Positions 33,889-46,600 of a stretch of 64,000 bases of DNA are shown here, in pieces. The position numbers were made by a program, and so were the translations under genes. Source of the stretch: Bugula neritina (taxonomy: Eukaryota > Bryozoa > Gymnolaemata > Cheilostomatida > Bugulidae); NCBI GenBank assembly GCA_964035545.1, contig OZ037769.1, forward strand, positions 7,526,929 through 7,590,928, given 5' to 3'. Each line of letters opens with the position of its first letter. The first letter of the stretch is position 1. The notes below the pieces were generated by a model. The model did not search any database. It saw only the letters and a program-made list of their open reading frames with translations, and was not told where the DNA came from.

Positions 33889-34366
33889 TGGCTGGTAGGC
33901 ATTTGGGGAAGTTTCTATATGCAGTAATCTGGCTCGACATTCAGTTGCTGGATATTTTCTGATTCGCTGATTAGGTAGCGTCTCTGATTGGCTTACTAAA
34001 GAAAAACGCTAGAGATTATTGTAATGCTCTTGACTGTCATGGCGTACACGTGCTCTTTAAATCAAGAATCATAATGATAAAGTCATTACAACCTCTGCAA
34101 CATCTTATTATAACTCAATTAATGATGCTCTTTGAGCAATAAAAAAACTTTTAAAGTTGAAGTAGAACTAAGTATGGTAGCAATGATGGCCACTTTAGGC
34201 GTATGCAGCGATATTAAATTGTGTACTACGAGTTGGAGCGCGCAGTGACCATCTCAGACATCAACAATAGCACGTGCGTCAAACAGCCAATCAGACAATA
34301 TCCATCATACTAGATGTCGAGCCAAATTACTGCATATAGAACTAACCAGCATTTGGCTACTCATCT
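33889..34366. mobile_element. Small inverted-repeat element (MITE-like)
   Basis: Arms of about 85 bases at 33889-33975 and 34280-34366 share, in opposite orientation, TATATGCAGTAATNTGGCTCG and GGATATTNTCTGATT. No coding sequence lies between them. The target duplication was not identified. Confidence 0.65.
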
Positions 34367-34559
34367 GAGTTGACGTGTTTAGTTTTTGAAGACCTTTCAG
34401 CGATGCTCAAGCTCCTACTGATACTCTTCTGACGAACGTTTACAAAATTAAATAATCCTGATTATAAGTAAGTATTCATAATTGTTCTAGTAATTTCATT
34501 GCTATGGTATCACTATCGGATACAACACTTTAAGTTTAATGTTTACTTTTAATTTACAC

Positions 34560-34880
34560 TTTTACTAAAAATAAATCCAATACTAATAGTAATAGTAATA
34601 GCAATACTAATAGTAATACTATTACTATAGTAATACTAATACAGACTTAATACTAATAGTAATAGTAATACTCATACTCATAGTGATAGTCATACTCATA
34701 GTCATACTGATAGTGATACTGATAGTGATATTGAAATAATTGATAAGTGATAGCGATACTCATGGTCATAGTAATAGTCATTAATAATAATACTAAGTCT
34801 AATACTAATATTAATACTAATAGTAATACTAAGTCTAATGGTAATACTTATAGTTATACTTATACTAACACTTTTCGTTT
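34560..34880. repeat. Low-complexity TAGTAATAC / CATAGTGATA repeat
   Basis: Irregular trinucleotide-like words (AATAGTAATAC, ATAGTGATAGTCATACTC) similar to 3240-3690. No gene is visible. Confidence 0.8.
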
Positions 34881-35449
34881 TACTTTTAGTAGTATTTGAA
34901 GTTGATAACCTTTATATTTTTACTTTCAGACTTCAGTTCTATTTCAATAAATTGATTTAATTTTTAAGTTTCAATAAAATTTTATCATTAATTTGATTTT
35001 TTTTTAATAATTAGTGATATTAAATTTAATTTTTATAGTTCATTAAATTTAGTTGCAATTTATTGAGAGTACACTCATTGCAATGGATAATAATTATTAT
35101 AGCTGTGGGTAAACTGAAACTACCGAAAACAATAATTGACTTTAATCTGTACTGTGACTGTCAGTCACACTTGTTACATATTGCAACAAATTCTAGTAGT
35201 TATGTCAAAACTTTTTGCGTTTTATGTTGAAGCACCCTTCAATTGTAAAAGGATTTGCTCTCTCTACCATTGTTTTCTATGATTAAGTAACTTTTGTAGA
35301 AGGTTTTTGCATGTAGTTTTACATATTAAACTCTAAAGAAAAAAGTATGTGGGACATTTTAGAGCAGGTTTAACATTTATTATTTTTAGTAATAGCTTAA
35401 GAAAAGCTCTACTATCAAATGTCTGGCGTAAAAGTAAGGCCATAGTAAA
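34881..35449. promoter_or_regulatory. Upstream region of TMEM248
   Basis: AT-rich, with an acceptor-like TATTTTTAG at about 35380-35388 before the ATG. The translated exon probably begins there, after an upstream noncoding exon that I cannot place. No TATA box is convincing. Confidence 0.35.
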
Positions 35450-38400
35450 ATGAAGCATAAGAATGGCCACTGGACTGGGTTAACCCCGTGTGAAAATCTT
35501 CGATCCTGCTGCATCTCTAGACCACCTCTAGTGCTGTTTACCTTTGGTCTTCTCATATTAACTGCAGCTTTTGTTTTTCTGGCTCAATATGTTAAAGATA
35601 CCCAACTTATACCTGATCCCAACTATGATACGGTAAGAAGCCAAATCATGTATTTTTGACTAGTTTAACTTTTTTATATTTACCTAGTTCATTTGAATCT
35701 TGTTAAAGGTGATGCGCACATATGATAATATTTGGTAAAAAACTACAATGTTGTGATATTTAGTTATAATAGATATTGATGTAACTAATGCTGCTGTTTT
35801 AAATTTTATTATGTTGTTGATGTATAGGATTGGGAAACATTCCTTACTGATTTAAGTGATAAGAATTGGTCTTCCGATTCTCAATGTTTGACTAATCCAA
35901 AGAATCTTCCCAAAAATGATGGCAACTTGACCAAAGCGTAAGTTTACAGAAGATTTTTGTAAACTGTTCATGTAGATATGCGATCTGAAAGAGGTTTTTC
36001 TATACACTTTATATGATATCTTGTCACTGAATCCTGTTGATCTAATGAAAATAGCTATCTTGCATATCAAAGATAAAAGTCTTTCCAGTGTTTCATATAA
36101 ATTCACTTTGCCATGTTGGGAAATTAATAAGTCGTTAGATAATGGCTGGCACATTAACTTAGAATTGTCTTTACTTATATAAACATAGACACAATCTAGA
36201 CATGTACACCTAGGATGGTAAGTGTCTACTGGATAATGAACAGACTTGTTGCTATCTATCTAGGTTTTGCATTCTACACAATATGCCAACACAGCTTTAG
36301 ATAGTTGGTAAAAATTTTCTTTTTTGCTTCTGCTTCAATTAGTTTGAAAAACTTTTTCTCTATATACTTGTTTAGTTGGACATCTAGTAACTTATATGAT
36401 CTGTTGTAATTGTGTCTTCCCAACATGACAATAAAATATATTTTTTAGAGTCTCGGTTCTTGTGTACTTGGACAATGCAAGTAATCTCAAGTATAGACAG
36501 AGTTATGAGGCAGTTTTATGGAAGGAGCTCCTTTTACCTAGAGGTACTCTTACTTCTCCCCATACTTACCATACCTACTCTACTTATTCTACTCATACTT
36601 ACCATACTTATTCTACTCATACTTACCATACTTACTCTACCATACTTACTCTACCATACTTACTCTACCATACTTACTCTACCATACTTACTCTACCATA
36701 CTTACTCTACCATACTTACTCTACCATACTTATTCTACCATACTTACTCTACCATACTTACCATACTTACTCTACCATACTTACTCTACCATACTTACTC
36801 TACCATACTTACTCTACCATACTTACCATACTTACTCTACCATACTCACCATACTTACTCTACCATACTTACCATACTTACTCTACCATACTTACCATAC
36901 TTACTCTACCATACTTACCATACTTACTCTACCATACTTACTCTACCATACTTACTCTCCCCATACTTACTCTACCATACTTACTCTACCATACTTACTC
37001 TACCATATTTACTCTACCATACTTACTCTACCATACTTACCATACTTACTCTACCATACTTACTCTACCATACTTACTCTACCATACTTACTCTACCATA
37101 CTTACTCTACTCATATTTACCATACTTACTCTACCATACTTACTCTACCATACTCACCATACTTACTCTACCATACTTACCATACTTACTCTCCCCATAC
37201 TTACCATACTTACTCTACCATACTTACTCTACCATACTTACCATACTTACTCTACCATATTTACTCTACCATACTCACCATACTTACTCTACCATACTTA
37301 CCATACTTACTCTCCCCATACTTACCATACTTACTCTACCATACTTACTCTACTATACTTACCATACTTACTCTACCGTACTTACCATACTTACATTGCT
37401 CATGCATATTAGTAAACTCTAGCCACCTATTGGATAAACCATTGGCATGCTACGTACTTTCTCCCTAATCTTGTAGAAAAACTGGACAAAGAAAAGTTCG
37501 TTTCTGTGATAGAGTTCACACGTTCCTACAGCCACCCAGGTGAACCAGTATCCAACAGCTCGGCTAGCGGTGGTCAAGATGACAGTGATGTAGTCCCTGT
37601 GTGTATGACCATCAAGTCTAATGACACATTTCTGTCTCCTAAGTTGAAGTAAGTAGTTATAGTTTAATTTTATTTCATTGAATGTGAATAGTGCTACACC
37701 TCGTGCATTTTTAGGCAATTATGCAATTTTTTGAAATATTTTCAACATAATTTCGTTTAGGAAACATTTTTGTAAAGCTAAAGATATTTTGTAGGTCACC
37801 AAGTGCATGTAAACCCGCAGCACCAGAGACCACCCAATCTATATACTTGTGTGATAAACACTCCCCAAAATCTTCTCTATTCAGTGTGGTTTATGAGGCT
37901 AGGGATCAGCCCTTTAAAATGTACTTAACTGAGGTAAGTCGAGATTAGTAGGTGTACTAATGGCACACTTCACTCAGTTGTAATATAGTGTGCTGAGTGG
38001 GTATGCAAGGCTGTCAACTGTGTAGTTTTACATCCTTTCAAAGTTTGGTTTCAACACTTGAAGCACTTGTGTGACAGTATGACAGTGGTGTGACACTATG
38101 TGACAGTGGTGTGACATTGTGTGACAGTATGACAATGGTGTGACATTGTGTGGCAGTGGTGTGACATTGTGTGACGGTATGACAATGGTGTGACATTGTG
38201 TGATAGTATGACAGTGGTGTGACAGTATGATGATGGTGTGAATAGTTGTGCGACAGTTGTTTGAGTAGTTGTGTGATATTTGTGTGACAGTGATGTGACA
38301 TTGTTACAGTTTCCCCTACATCTATATTGGCTATATTATATACAATATTGCTTTCTCTCGGCTAGAGATTACAAAGCAGGTTTTAGAGTTAAATTAGTTA

Positions 38401-38732
38401 GTAGTAGTAGTTAATAGTAGTAGTTAGTTGTTAGAGTTAGTAGTTAGTAGTAGTAGTTAGTTGTTGAAGCAGAATTTAGCAGACTCCGCATTTAGTTGTT
38501 GACTTGCTTATATTTGTTGCAGGAGGATAAGTTGAATATACACATACATCTGATGTCCACCAGTTATGTTCTGATAATGCTAGCAGCTACTGTGCTCGTG
38601 TATGGTCTAATAAAGCGCAGGGCTCCGCCCCTTGGCAGTGAATCTCCGCCCCTTTCTCAAACTAGTGAGGTTGGTAAATTTCTGTTGTCGTTACTGCAGC
38701 TGTTGCATTATACTTATACTAAGAGATTTTAG
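35450..38732 (+). CDS. TMEM248: TMEM248 family membrane protein, complete, six exons
   Basis: Exons 35450-35632, 35828-35937, 36449-36543, 37477-37648, 37795-37933 and 38523-38732 have GT/AG borders and matching phases, giving 909 nt (302 residues; human about 314). Exon 1 carries CENLRSC...SRPPLVLF and a first membrane span (LFTFGLLILTAAFVFLA). Exon 2 has DWETFLTDL, the family's DWNTFL counterpart. The middle is a luminal or extracellular region with cysteines and NXS/T sites (DNAS, SNSS). Exon 6 has INIHLM-like LNIHIHLMSTSYV and the second span, then a basic KRR. A weak donor (GAG|GTTGGT at 38671) could instead splice to 39608 and stop two codons later. TMEM248 is a conserved animal protein of poorly known function. 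The third intron is nearly filled by a minisatellite. Confidence 0.88.
36545..37395. repeat. Minisatellite (ACCATACTTACTCT)n in TMEM248 intron 3
   Basis: About 850 bases of TTACTCTACCATAC (14 bases) mixed with shorter TTACCATAC units. It is strongly strand-biased (C/T/A, almost no G), so two frames stay open by chance. It lies between the exon 3 donor and the exon 4 acceptor. Confidence 0.95.
38055..38310. repeat. TGTGACA(GT/TT)... tandem repeat in TMEM248 intron 5
   Basis: Variable units of GTGTGACATTGTGTGACAGTATGACAATGG. A further TAG/TTAG-rich tract lies at 38395-38465 before the exon 6 acceptor. Confidence 0.85.
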
Positions 38733-40603
38733 GTTTTAATGCTTCTTAATTCCTATCTGCAATAACAAACATGTGTAATTATGACTGCTTCATTCTTTAC
38801 ATTGTATTTATATTTCTCAGTTTGGCATGCAGGTTGAAAATGCCGATTTGAAAAGCTACTATAGTGGGTAATACACAGTAAGCACTCCTTGGGATAGTCC
38901 ATGCTGCACACACCTGTAGTAATATGTTGGGTCGTAGCGGTTGCCGAATGTGAATACATGAAAACACGGTTTAGGAAGCTTGTCAATGTAAACCACTTCA
39001 CTCAGATTACATTTGCCAATACGAAACATTTACACCATGGCTTTCCATGGATCGATTTTACTGAGATCGATCTGAGAATTGTGCTCAGATCGATTGTTTT
39101 TCCATGACAATGTCAGATCGATCTTGCATAGTGCCTCCTCTTAAGTGAATAAATTTTTAAGGATAATTTGTTCGCCCACCTGAATGATTAAAGCTACTGC
39201 GATTAGAAAACAAGATTGTTGCAGTCTAGAAATTAATTTGGTGTAGTTTATGTATTGGAGAACTAGCTCTATGTGAAGTAAAAAATGATTTTATACATAA
39301 TTGTTGCACCTACAAGAGCACTCCGTGTAGAAGAAGATGTCGACCTAATGCCTCGAGACCCTGAGGCCTGTAGTTGAACATCCTGAGGCTTTTAGTTGAA
39401 CATCCTGAGGCTTTTAGTTGAACACCCTGAGGTTTCTAGTTGAACACCCTGAGGCCTCTAGTTAAGCATACAGATTATGGTCTGTGAACAACTAGTAGAA
39501 AATAGTGTGCAGTGATGATAGTGTTGAGCTGCATGAATAACACCTAATAAATGCAGCCACCACATCTTCTTTGGTCACTAGTGTACTGTAGTAATATTTA
39601 TATTTGTGTTTCAGGTGTAGACAGTGAGTGCTGAGAGAAATGAAGACATATCGGCTCAATAAGTAATGCTTCAAGAGTTATATTGTTGTTTTTAATCATC
39701 AGTTTGTAATTATAGTAAAATATCATATTTAGTTAGTTATAATGCATAATATATTATTATGCATTTTATTTCATAATACACATTGTTATTTTGGTAGCAC
39801 CATTAACTGTATTATTGTCGTTACATATTTTTAATGTTTGTTGTAGAAAATGATAATAATATATTTGTTTAATGTTTGTGGAGAATAACATGAATAGCAT
39901 ACCAACTATTTCCTGTTATGTATCTTCATCAAGAAGATAATTAATGTAGTCTATATATATTTTTGTAGTATTTTTGTAACTAGTATTTTATATTTCTTAC
40001 ATAGGATATTATGATTTGGGAAACTACAGATTAACCCAATATTATAATAATGTTACAGAGCAAATATTTGTTTCTGTATGTCGACATATCTCAGTATTCA
40101 CTATTTCTTTGTGCTTATCTGACCCAATAGTTGTAAACCATATTTCTATAAATGCAGTGCAATTACTACTAGTTGTGTCTTAGGATCTGTATATTCGTGC
40201 TAATCAATAAATTATATATTTTCATTTCCTTGTACTCAGACTGGTTTATATTAAATCTATTGAACTAGCGTTGGCATTCAAAGTTTAGTAAGCATATTTC
40301 ATAAAACTAAATCAATTACATAGTTGCAACTGTTTCTTAAATAGTAATATAAGTTTGAATAGAATAATTTTGTTGAAACTGCATACAGATTTCCTTTATT
40401 CTTCATGTTTTAACGAAAATCAGCTGAACAACTAACTCCATTACACAACGTGATACTGAAACATTACATATAAACTTGAGAACAGGTAACAATGACTTCT
40501 GCCAAACACACACAAAATACTCTTCTCAGACATTACATTAAATGTGCACCGTGTATCCCAGCTATCCAGCCATCCTCCATGTTTGCAGCTATCCCTGGTA
40601 GAT
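38733..40603. other. TMEM248 3' flank and intergenic DNA
   Basis: Holds a GATCGATC-rich partial palindrome at 39045-39120, an AATAAA at about 39148 and a 22-base tandem repeat at 39361-39470 (listed separately). The convergent minus-strand gene ends at 40604. I see no coding exon here apart from the optional TMEM248 end at 39608. Confidence 0.5.
39361..39470. repeat. 22-base tandem repeat, five copies
   Basis: Unit CTGAGGCNTNTAGTTGAACA plus two bases, five times, 110 bases. Units differ by one to three bases. Confidence 0.9.
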
Positions 40604-43600
40604 TCAAACACATGGGAGATGCAACTAGAAAAATAAAGCACAGTTTCTGTTAGACATTCGTAAATTCAACACTGCTATAGCTCTGTACTTGAAACGTTTT
40701 ATTCTTAGCAGTAGCAATAATTTAATTTAATTGAAATTATTTATCGAGAGCCTAGCTTACGTGGTTGCTAAACTAAATTATTTTGTAACCTGGTGAACTG
40801 TTGATATATTGGTTAATCACCACTTTACTTTTAATCACAACATAATACAAGACAAATAAATAATGTCACAGTTAAACTAAGTAAGATAATGAAGTTTGTA
40901 TTGTATTTCATTCAACAAGAGCTCAAATTTGTTCTCCCAGATATACTCTTTCAATACTTCCACTGTAGACACACATTTTATCTCACACACAAGTTTATAG
41001 TCACCATCCCTGTGAGAAAACCCCTGATGGAAAAGGTTTTTTTGTTAAACCAGGCTCAGGATTTATTAAGATGGGGCACAGGAGCAATTATGACTGGATG
41101 TTTTTCCTAACATCACCAATAGCCTTTGTCGGGCTGAACCCATGAGTTTGTGTTTACTAAGCAAACGCTCTAACCCCTAGACCGCGGCTGTTCCCTAGAA
41201 ACACACTTTATATTGATTATAATTGTCTGACAACAACTTCTTATATCTCGAACATCATTTAGCAAGACATACCACTTCTGTAAGATGGTTTTGAGCAAAT
41301 ACCTTCTTGATATGCTTCTTGGGCTTTAATTTCCTTTCTCTGTAATTCAACAGGTCCGGTTAATTTTGTTCAATATTAAAGACATTAGGCTTTATGAAGC
41401 ATGAATGAAAACTGATCAAGGTATGACAACTGTGGTATAATAGAAATATTTTGTCGCTGAAACTTTGTTTTTATTTCAGTCCAACAATTTTGCCATATCG
41501 GAAACATAATGATAGACATAAGTTCAAATATTAGGTCTCTTCTGTATTGTTATACCAAAAGGAGTACTAAAATCTATAGAGTATAGGGAAAGGAGGTGCT
41601 CATGAAACTGACTGTACTAATACATTCGAGTAACATCAACCTACGACTACTGTGAAAAGAGCCTATATAATATTTTACTCTCAGTCTATGAAATATTGCT
41701 CTCAGTCTATGAAATATTGCTCTCAGTCTATATAATGTATTGCTCTCAGTCTAAATAATAGATTCCTCTCATTCTGTATAATGTATTGCTCTCAGTCTAT
41801 ATAATGCACTGCTCTTAGTCTATATAATGTACTGTTCTCAGTCTATATAATATATTTCTCTCAGTCTATATAATGTATTGCTCTCAGTCAATATAATAAC
41901 ACTTACTGGCGCACAACGAAACTCCCCACAATGCACTTGAGGCATAAAGGTCTGCTGCACTCTTTCACATGGCTTACATTCCTGCAACAAAAAGTGAAAC
42001 ACCGATATGATATCTGCAGTCGTTAGCTCAGCAGTGGAGCTTTGCAGTATTAGCTTAGGGTATAGACCATGCACTCAGACTGTTATAGTATGCAGCAATT
42101 TTATCTACACAGTTACATGTAGAGTGCTACATGTATAAATACAATACAATAAATATGAGTTGTCTTCTACCTACACTAGAACCAACTGGCTCTTCCTCAG
42201 CAGGTCGAAATCCATTTACATCCTCCCTCAGTCCCCAGGACTAAAAAGTAGTACCATTTATACATGATCTAATTTAGTGTATTTGTGATGACAACACTAT
42301 TTGAGAATTAGTGTTAGAACATTATATAAAAAAAGGTCACGCAAGTTTATAGTCGCTATCCCTGTGAGAAACCCCTGATGGAAAGGGTTTTTGTTAAAGC
42401 AGGCTAAGGACTTATTCACATGGGGCACAGGAGCATTATATTATGACTGGATGCTCTTCCTAACATTACCAATGGCCTTTGTCCGGCTCAAACCCATGAT
42501 CTCGTGTCTACTAGGCAAATGCTCTAACCCCTAGACCACGGCTGCTCCCCATGTTAGAACATTATATGCCCTGTATCAACTGATCCTCACCTTATTTGGA
42601 AATATGCTGGCCTTTAATTATATTTACAAAATACTGTAAATCTGTATTAATATGATAAAAATGTCTTCAAATTCCACATCCTTCCTTTTGTCAGTAACTA
42701 TATCATTGTTATAAACTTCCCAACTGCAAGTAGGTTAAAACCTAGCACTGATGAGAATGAGATGGTGAATTTACTTATCAGCTATACACAATGATATGCT
42801 TATAGAACATACGTACGTCTGCAACATTGTATGTCAGCATGGATGGGGGGTCAAATGGAGCTGTGACACATGCCATGGCCATGTTATTCATTCCTATGAC
42901 ATAAACATGCATAGTCTGGTGTATATGAAAGTTGTAATATTCTGTTACCAAAGTCACTATACAAGTTATTATTGAAACTGCAGCTGCAAACTTCTAGACT
43001 TCTCAAATATTGTTCATTATGATTGTCATTCATCCATGACTGTTAGCAGTAGAGCTCATCGTTATTAGGTGGTGCATTACTAGCATATGGATAATGACAT
43101 GTAAATTAGAGAAGTTAAAGTATTATATAATAGCTACCCTTTCTTCTGTTTCATGAGCATTGTGTACAGTTAATTTACTGCAAGTACCTGAGTTGCATGT
43201 AATTTTACATGTGGGTGTAAACGGAACAAATGGCACTCCTGGTATTTCATCATCTTTCAGTATTGCTTTCTCAAATATGCCACCATTACCGCAGCCTGTA
43301 AAATATCACATTTGGTATGGGGTATAGGGTGTGGCTTTAACAATTGCAATGTTGCTTATATTGGGTTTAGCTGGATACAGGCATTGATTAAACCACTATC
43401 GAAAATTCTAAATAAGTGACAACACAGGGCAATTTTTATACCTGCCAAACTTGGGCTTTTGTTGGTTCACTTACAGTATTTTTGTACAGACCAACATGTT
43501 CCACTTATGTTTACATAACTTGATGCTTGTTGGTACATGTCTATTTCAGAAAGAATGATATATATTATATAAATTTATATTATTTTATATTATTTATATT

Positions 43601-46600
43601 AACATTGCTAGTTCAAATGAAGTCTGCTCTAATATTTTACATAAATAGCTCAAAAAACACTTGCTAGTTTGTAGAAGTACAAGTGGATGGTATATATACT
43701 TCTCACGTCTGTTTAAACATCTTCAGATATACATATTACAAATCTGCTTGCTTTTGTTAAAAAGTTCAAAAAGATCGTCAGCTGGGCTTCTTATACCACA
43801 CAGCATTACTGTGACTATACCATAGCACTTGTTACCACACAACATTACTGTGACTATACCATAGCACTTGTTACCGCACAATATTACTGTGACTATACCA
43901 TAGCACTTGTTACCACACAACATTACTGTTACTATACCATAGCACTTGTTACCACACAACATTACTGTTACTATACCATAGCACTTGTTACCACACAATG
44001 TTACTGTGACTATACCATAGCACTTGTTACCACACAACATTACTGTGACTATACCATAGCACTTGTTACCACACAACATTACTGTGACTATACCATAGCA
44101 CTTGTTACCACACAACATTACTGTGACTATATCATAGCACTTGTTACCACACAACAATATTATTGGAGCTGCATGGAGGTTGAGAAGCCATGTACACCTC
44201 CTATATATGCTAGTAAAACCTAATATTGGGCTAGTATAAAGAATTCTTAGGCTCAGAAAGTATAACTATAAAGTTGCGAAGTTTCAAGCGAAAAACGGGC
44301 CTAAAAATGAACAACTTTCACATACCAGTCATAAACGCATAAGAAATATTTGCTTACGCTGAATAGAATAATGTACATGCTACACATTGTGTTGTAGTCA
44401 GTTATCAGGTGAACTGTACAAGGTTCCTAGTCTAGGTCTTGAGAGATGGCAAATAATTGAAAAGATTTTTAATAACGATAGCAATAAAATTAATAAATAT
44501 AACTGTTACATTCCTACTACAACTGGCTGTGATTCAGAAAAATAATTTGGCAAGTTTGCTTTAGCTAAAACTAAAAATTAACTTCTAGCTAACTTTTTGC
44601 AAAAACTTTAAAACTAACCATAATGCTTTTACTCTCGTTTTAGTTGAAGTTGCAAAAGAGAAGATGGAGTAACAATGGAAGGGCCAGATAGAGTTAGAGA
44701 GCTTAACAAATATACCAGCTCTAGAGTAACAAAATGGGGTAGATATATCAGCTCTACAGTAGTACAAGGGGTGGATATATCAGCTCTACAGTAGCAACAG
44801 GTGTGTAATATTCCAAACCTGATTTCATTGCGGGAGAAAATGGAACATATGGAAGTCCAGGAAGATCTTCATCTTTAAGTAAAATTGCTTTTCTAGTGAA
44901 GTCAGGATTGCAACCTGGTGGAAGACAAACATAAATTTGCAAGATGCTACAATCAACTTGTAGATATCTGACTATATATCATTGAGTTAGCATGTATTAA
45001 TTTGCTTCTATGGGAAAACTATCATGAACAGCTTATGCACTGAGCACAAAATTACAGAAATGATGCATCAACTTGTTTGTTCCGAGTGGCATGTGGTGAT
45101 AGGCTAACAGTGTAGCTTTGTGTGAGTTCATGTGGGTACTGGGTATGTATCAATATGGGTAGGTGTGGGTGCATGTTGGTAGTTTAGATATATATATGAG
45201 CATATGTGGTATATATAGATATATATAGATATATATAGATATATATAGATATAATGTATATAAATATATGTGGGTATATGTGGTTATAAATGGACATGAT
45301 TATGTAGATGCATTTAGGTGTATGTGGATATACCTGAGTATAGGCCAGTCTAGATGGACATATGTAGCTATTTGTGGGTGCATATAATTTGTATATGTTT
45401 GCATATATATGTGGGTACATGTGGGTATATGTGGGTACATGTAGGTATATGTGGGTTATATATGTGGGTATATGTGAGTATATGTGAGTATATGTTGGTA
45501 TATGTGGGTACATGTGGGTATATGTAGGTATATGTAGGTACATGTAGGTATATGTGAGTATATGTGGGTATATGTGGGTACACGTAGGTACATGTAAGTA
45601 CATGTGGGTACATGTAGATATATGTGGTATATATGTATAATATTATTGAAAGAACTGGTATATAAAATACTCAATTGTACAAGACTCACTAGAACTAGAA
45701 GGAGGTATAAAGCTACAGTAAGGCATCCCCGGTACATCCTCGTCTCTCAGTAACTCTTTTCTTGAATTCTTCTGGCAGTTTGTATCTAGTCAAATAAACT
45801 GCAGTGATTACTATACAACATACTCAAACTTAAGATCAACTGTTTCATCATACATGATGTATTTCATAGTATATATGAATAAAACTTATAGCATGATATA
45901 TCAGTAAAATGTGTATGATAAACCTAATGGACCTGAAGCCATTTATTATAAGGCATAAGCAAACATTAGACAAAATATCTACAGATCGTCATCTTTGTAA
46001 CTGTGCTTTTGGCTAGTAAACAGTAAATATTAAAACATATATAAGCTAATAGAGTAGTTATTACATCTATTAATGTTGTGAATGAGAAGTTAACTTTATA
46101 ATGTGAACTGAGAGGTATAATGATAATATGGACAAATACATAGCCTGTCCCGCTGGTGTTATAGCATTAAATTGTAGTGTTTGTATTACAGCTTGTATAT
46201 GTTATAGCATGCAGTGTTGAAGCTATAGCATATTATATATATAAGGATGTGCTTATAGAAAAATATATTTAGGAAAAATTCAACATAGAAGTTATGTGAT
46301 CAAAGCTGCAGTAACACACAAATAAACACACAACTATAGCATACAGACCAACTCGAGGAAATTATCATATAATACATGTTGGAAATTTACCGAGTAGTCT
46401 AGGATTAGGTGTACACACTTCAGCTCTACTAAAGTATAGAGTTATCCTCACCTGGGTTTGTCATATATTCAGTTGCAGGACAAGCGAGTCTTTCTTTCAA
46501 CAGTTTTGTCAATTCTTCTATGGGAATGTTAGCTAGCTGCTCCTACAGGCAACATGTAACAATTACACCATCAACTTATTCATATAATTTAGTCTAAGTT

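Larger units (their letters stand above)
43188..45785 (-). other. Triplicated phase 1-1 exon module (exons 14-16 of the 20-exon gene)
   Basis: Exons 45785-45690, 44914-44819 and 43295-43188 are 96, 96 and 108 bases, all phase 1-1. They encode related ~32-36 residue units: C, then K, then LLRDEDVPGMPYCSF, LLKDEDLPGLPYVPFSP and LKDDEIPGVPFVPFTP. The shared pattern is L-x-D-[DE]-[DE]-x-P-G-x-P-[YF]-x-x-F. Repeated exon duplication is the simplest origin. Confidence 0.8.

Noticed and set aside
36412-37422. Two overlapping ~320-codon plus-strand frames
   Set aside because: Both are translations of the CCATACTTACTCTA minisatellite in TMEM248 intron 3.
39045-39120. GATCGATC-rich partial palindrome as a regulatory operator
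   Set aside because: Imperfect and unsupported by any neighbouring promoter; probably a small repeat remnant.
40989-41196. Functional tRNA gene on the minus strand
   Set aside because: The head has A- and B-box-like words but no complete cloverleaf, a long unrelated body follows, and several copies exist, so it is a SINE.
43795-44155. CRISPR-like regular repeat
   Set aside because: Units are contiguous with no unique spacers, and the context is eukaryotic intron.
43723-44157. 144-codon minus-strand frame of near-identical 13-residue repeats
   Set aside because: It is a 39-base tandem repeat (divisible by three) within an intron; the frame is a by-product of unit length and has no splice or start context.
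45400-45620. Telomere-like GTGGGTA repeat
   Set aside because: The period is irregular 10-12 bases with TATA/TACA words, not a telomeric hexamer or heptamer.
45184-45737. Tyr/Pro/His/Thr-rich frames
   Set aside because: They come from the TATATGTGGGTA intronic repeat. The real exon in this area is 45785-45690.
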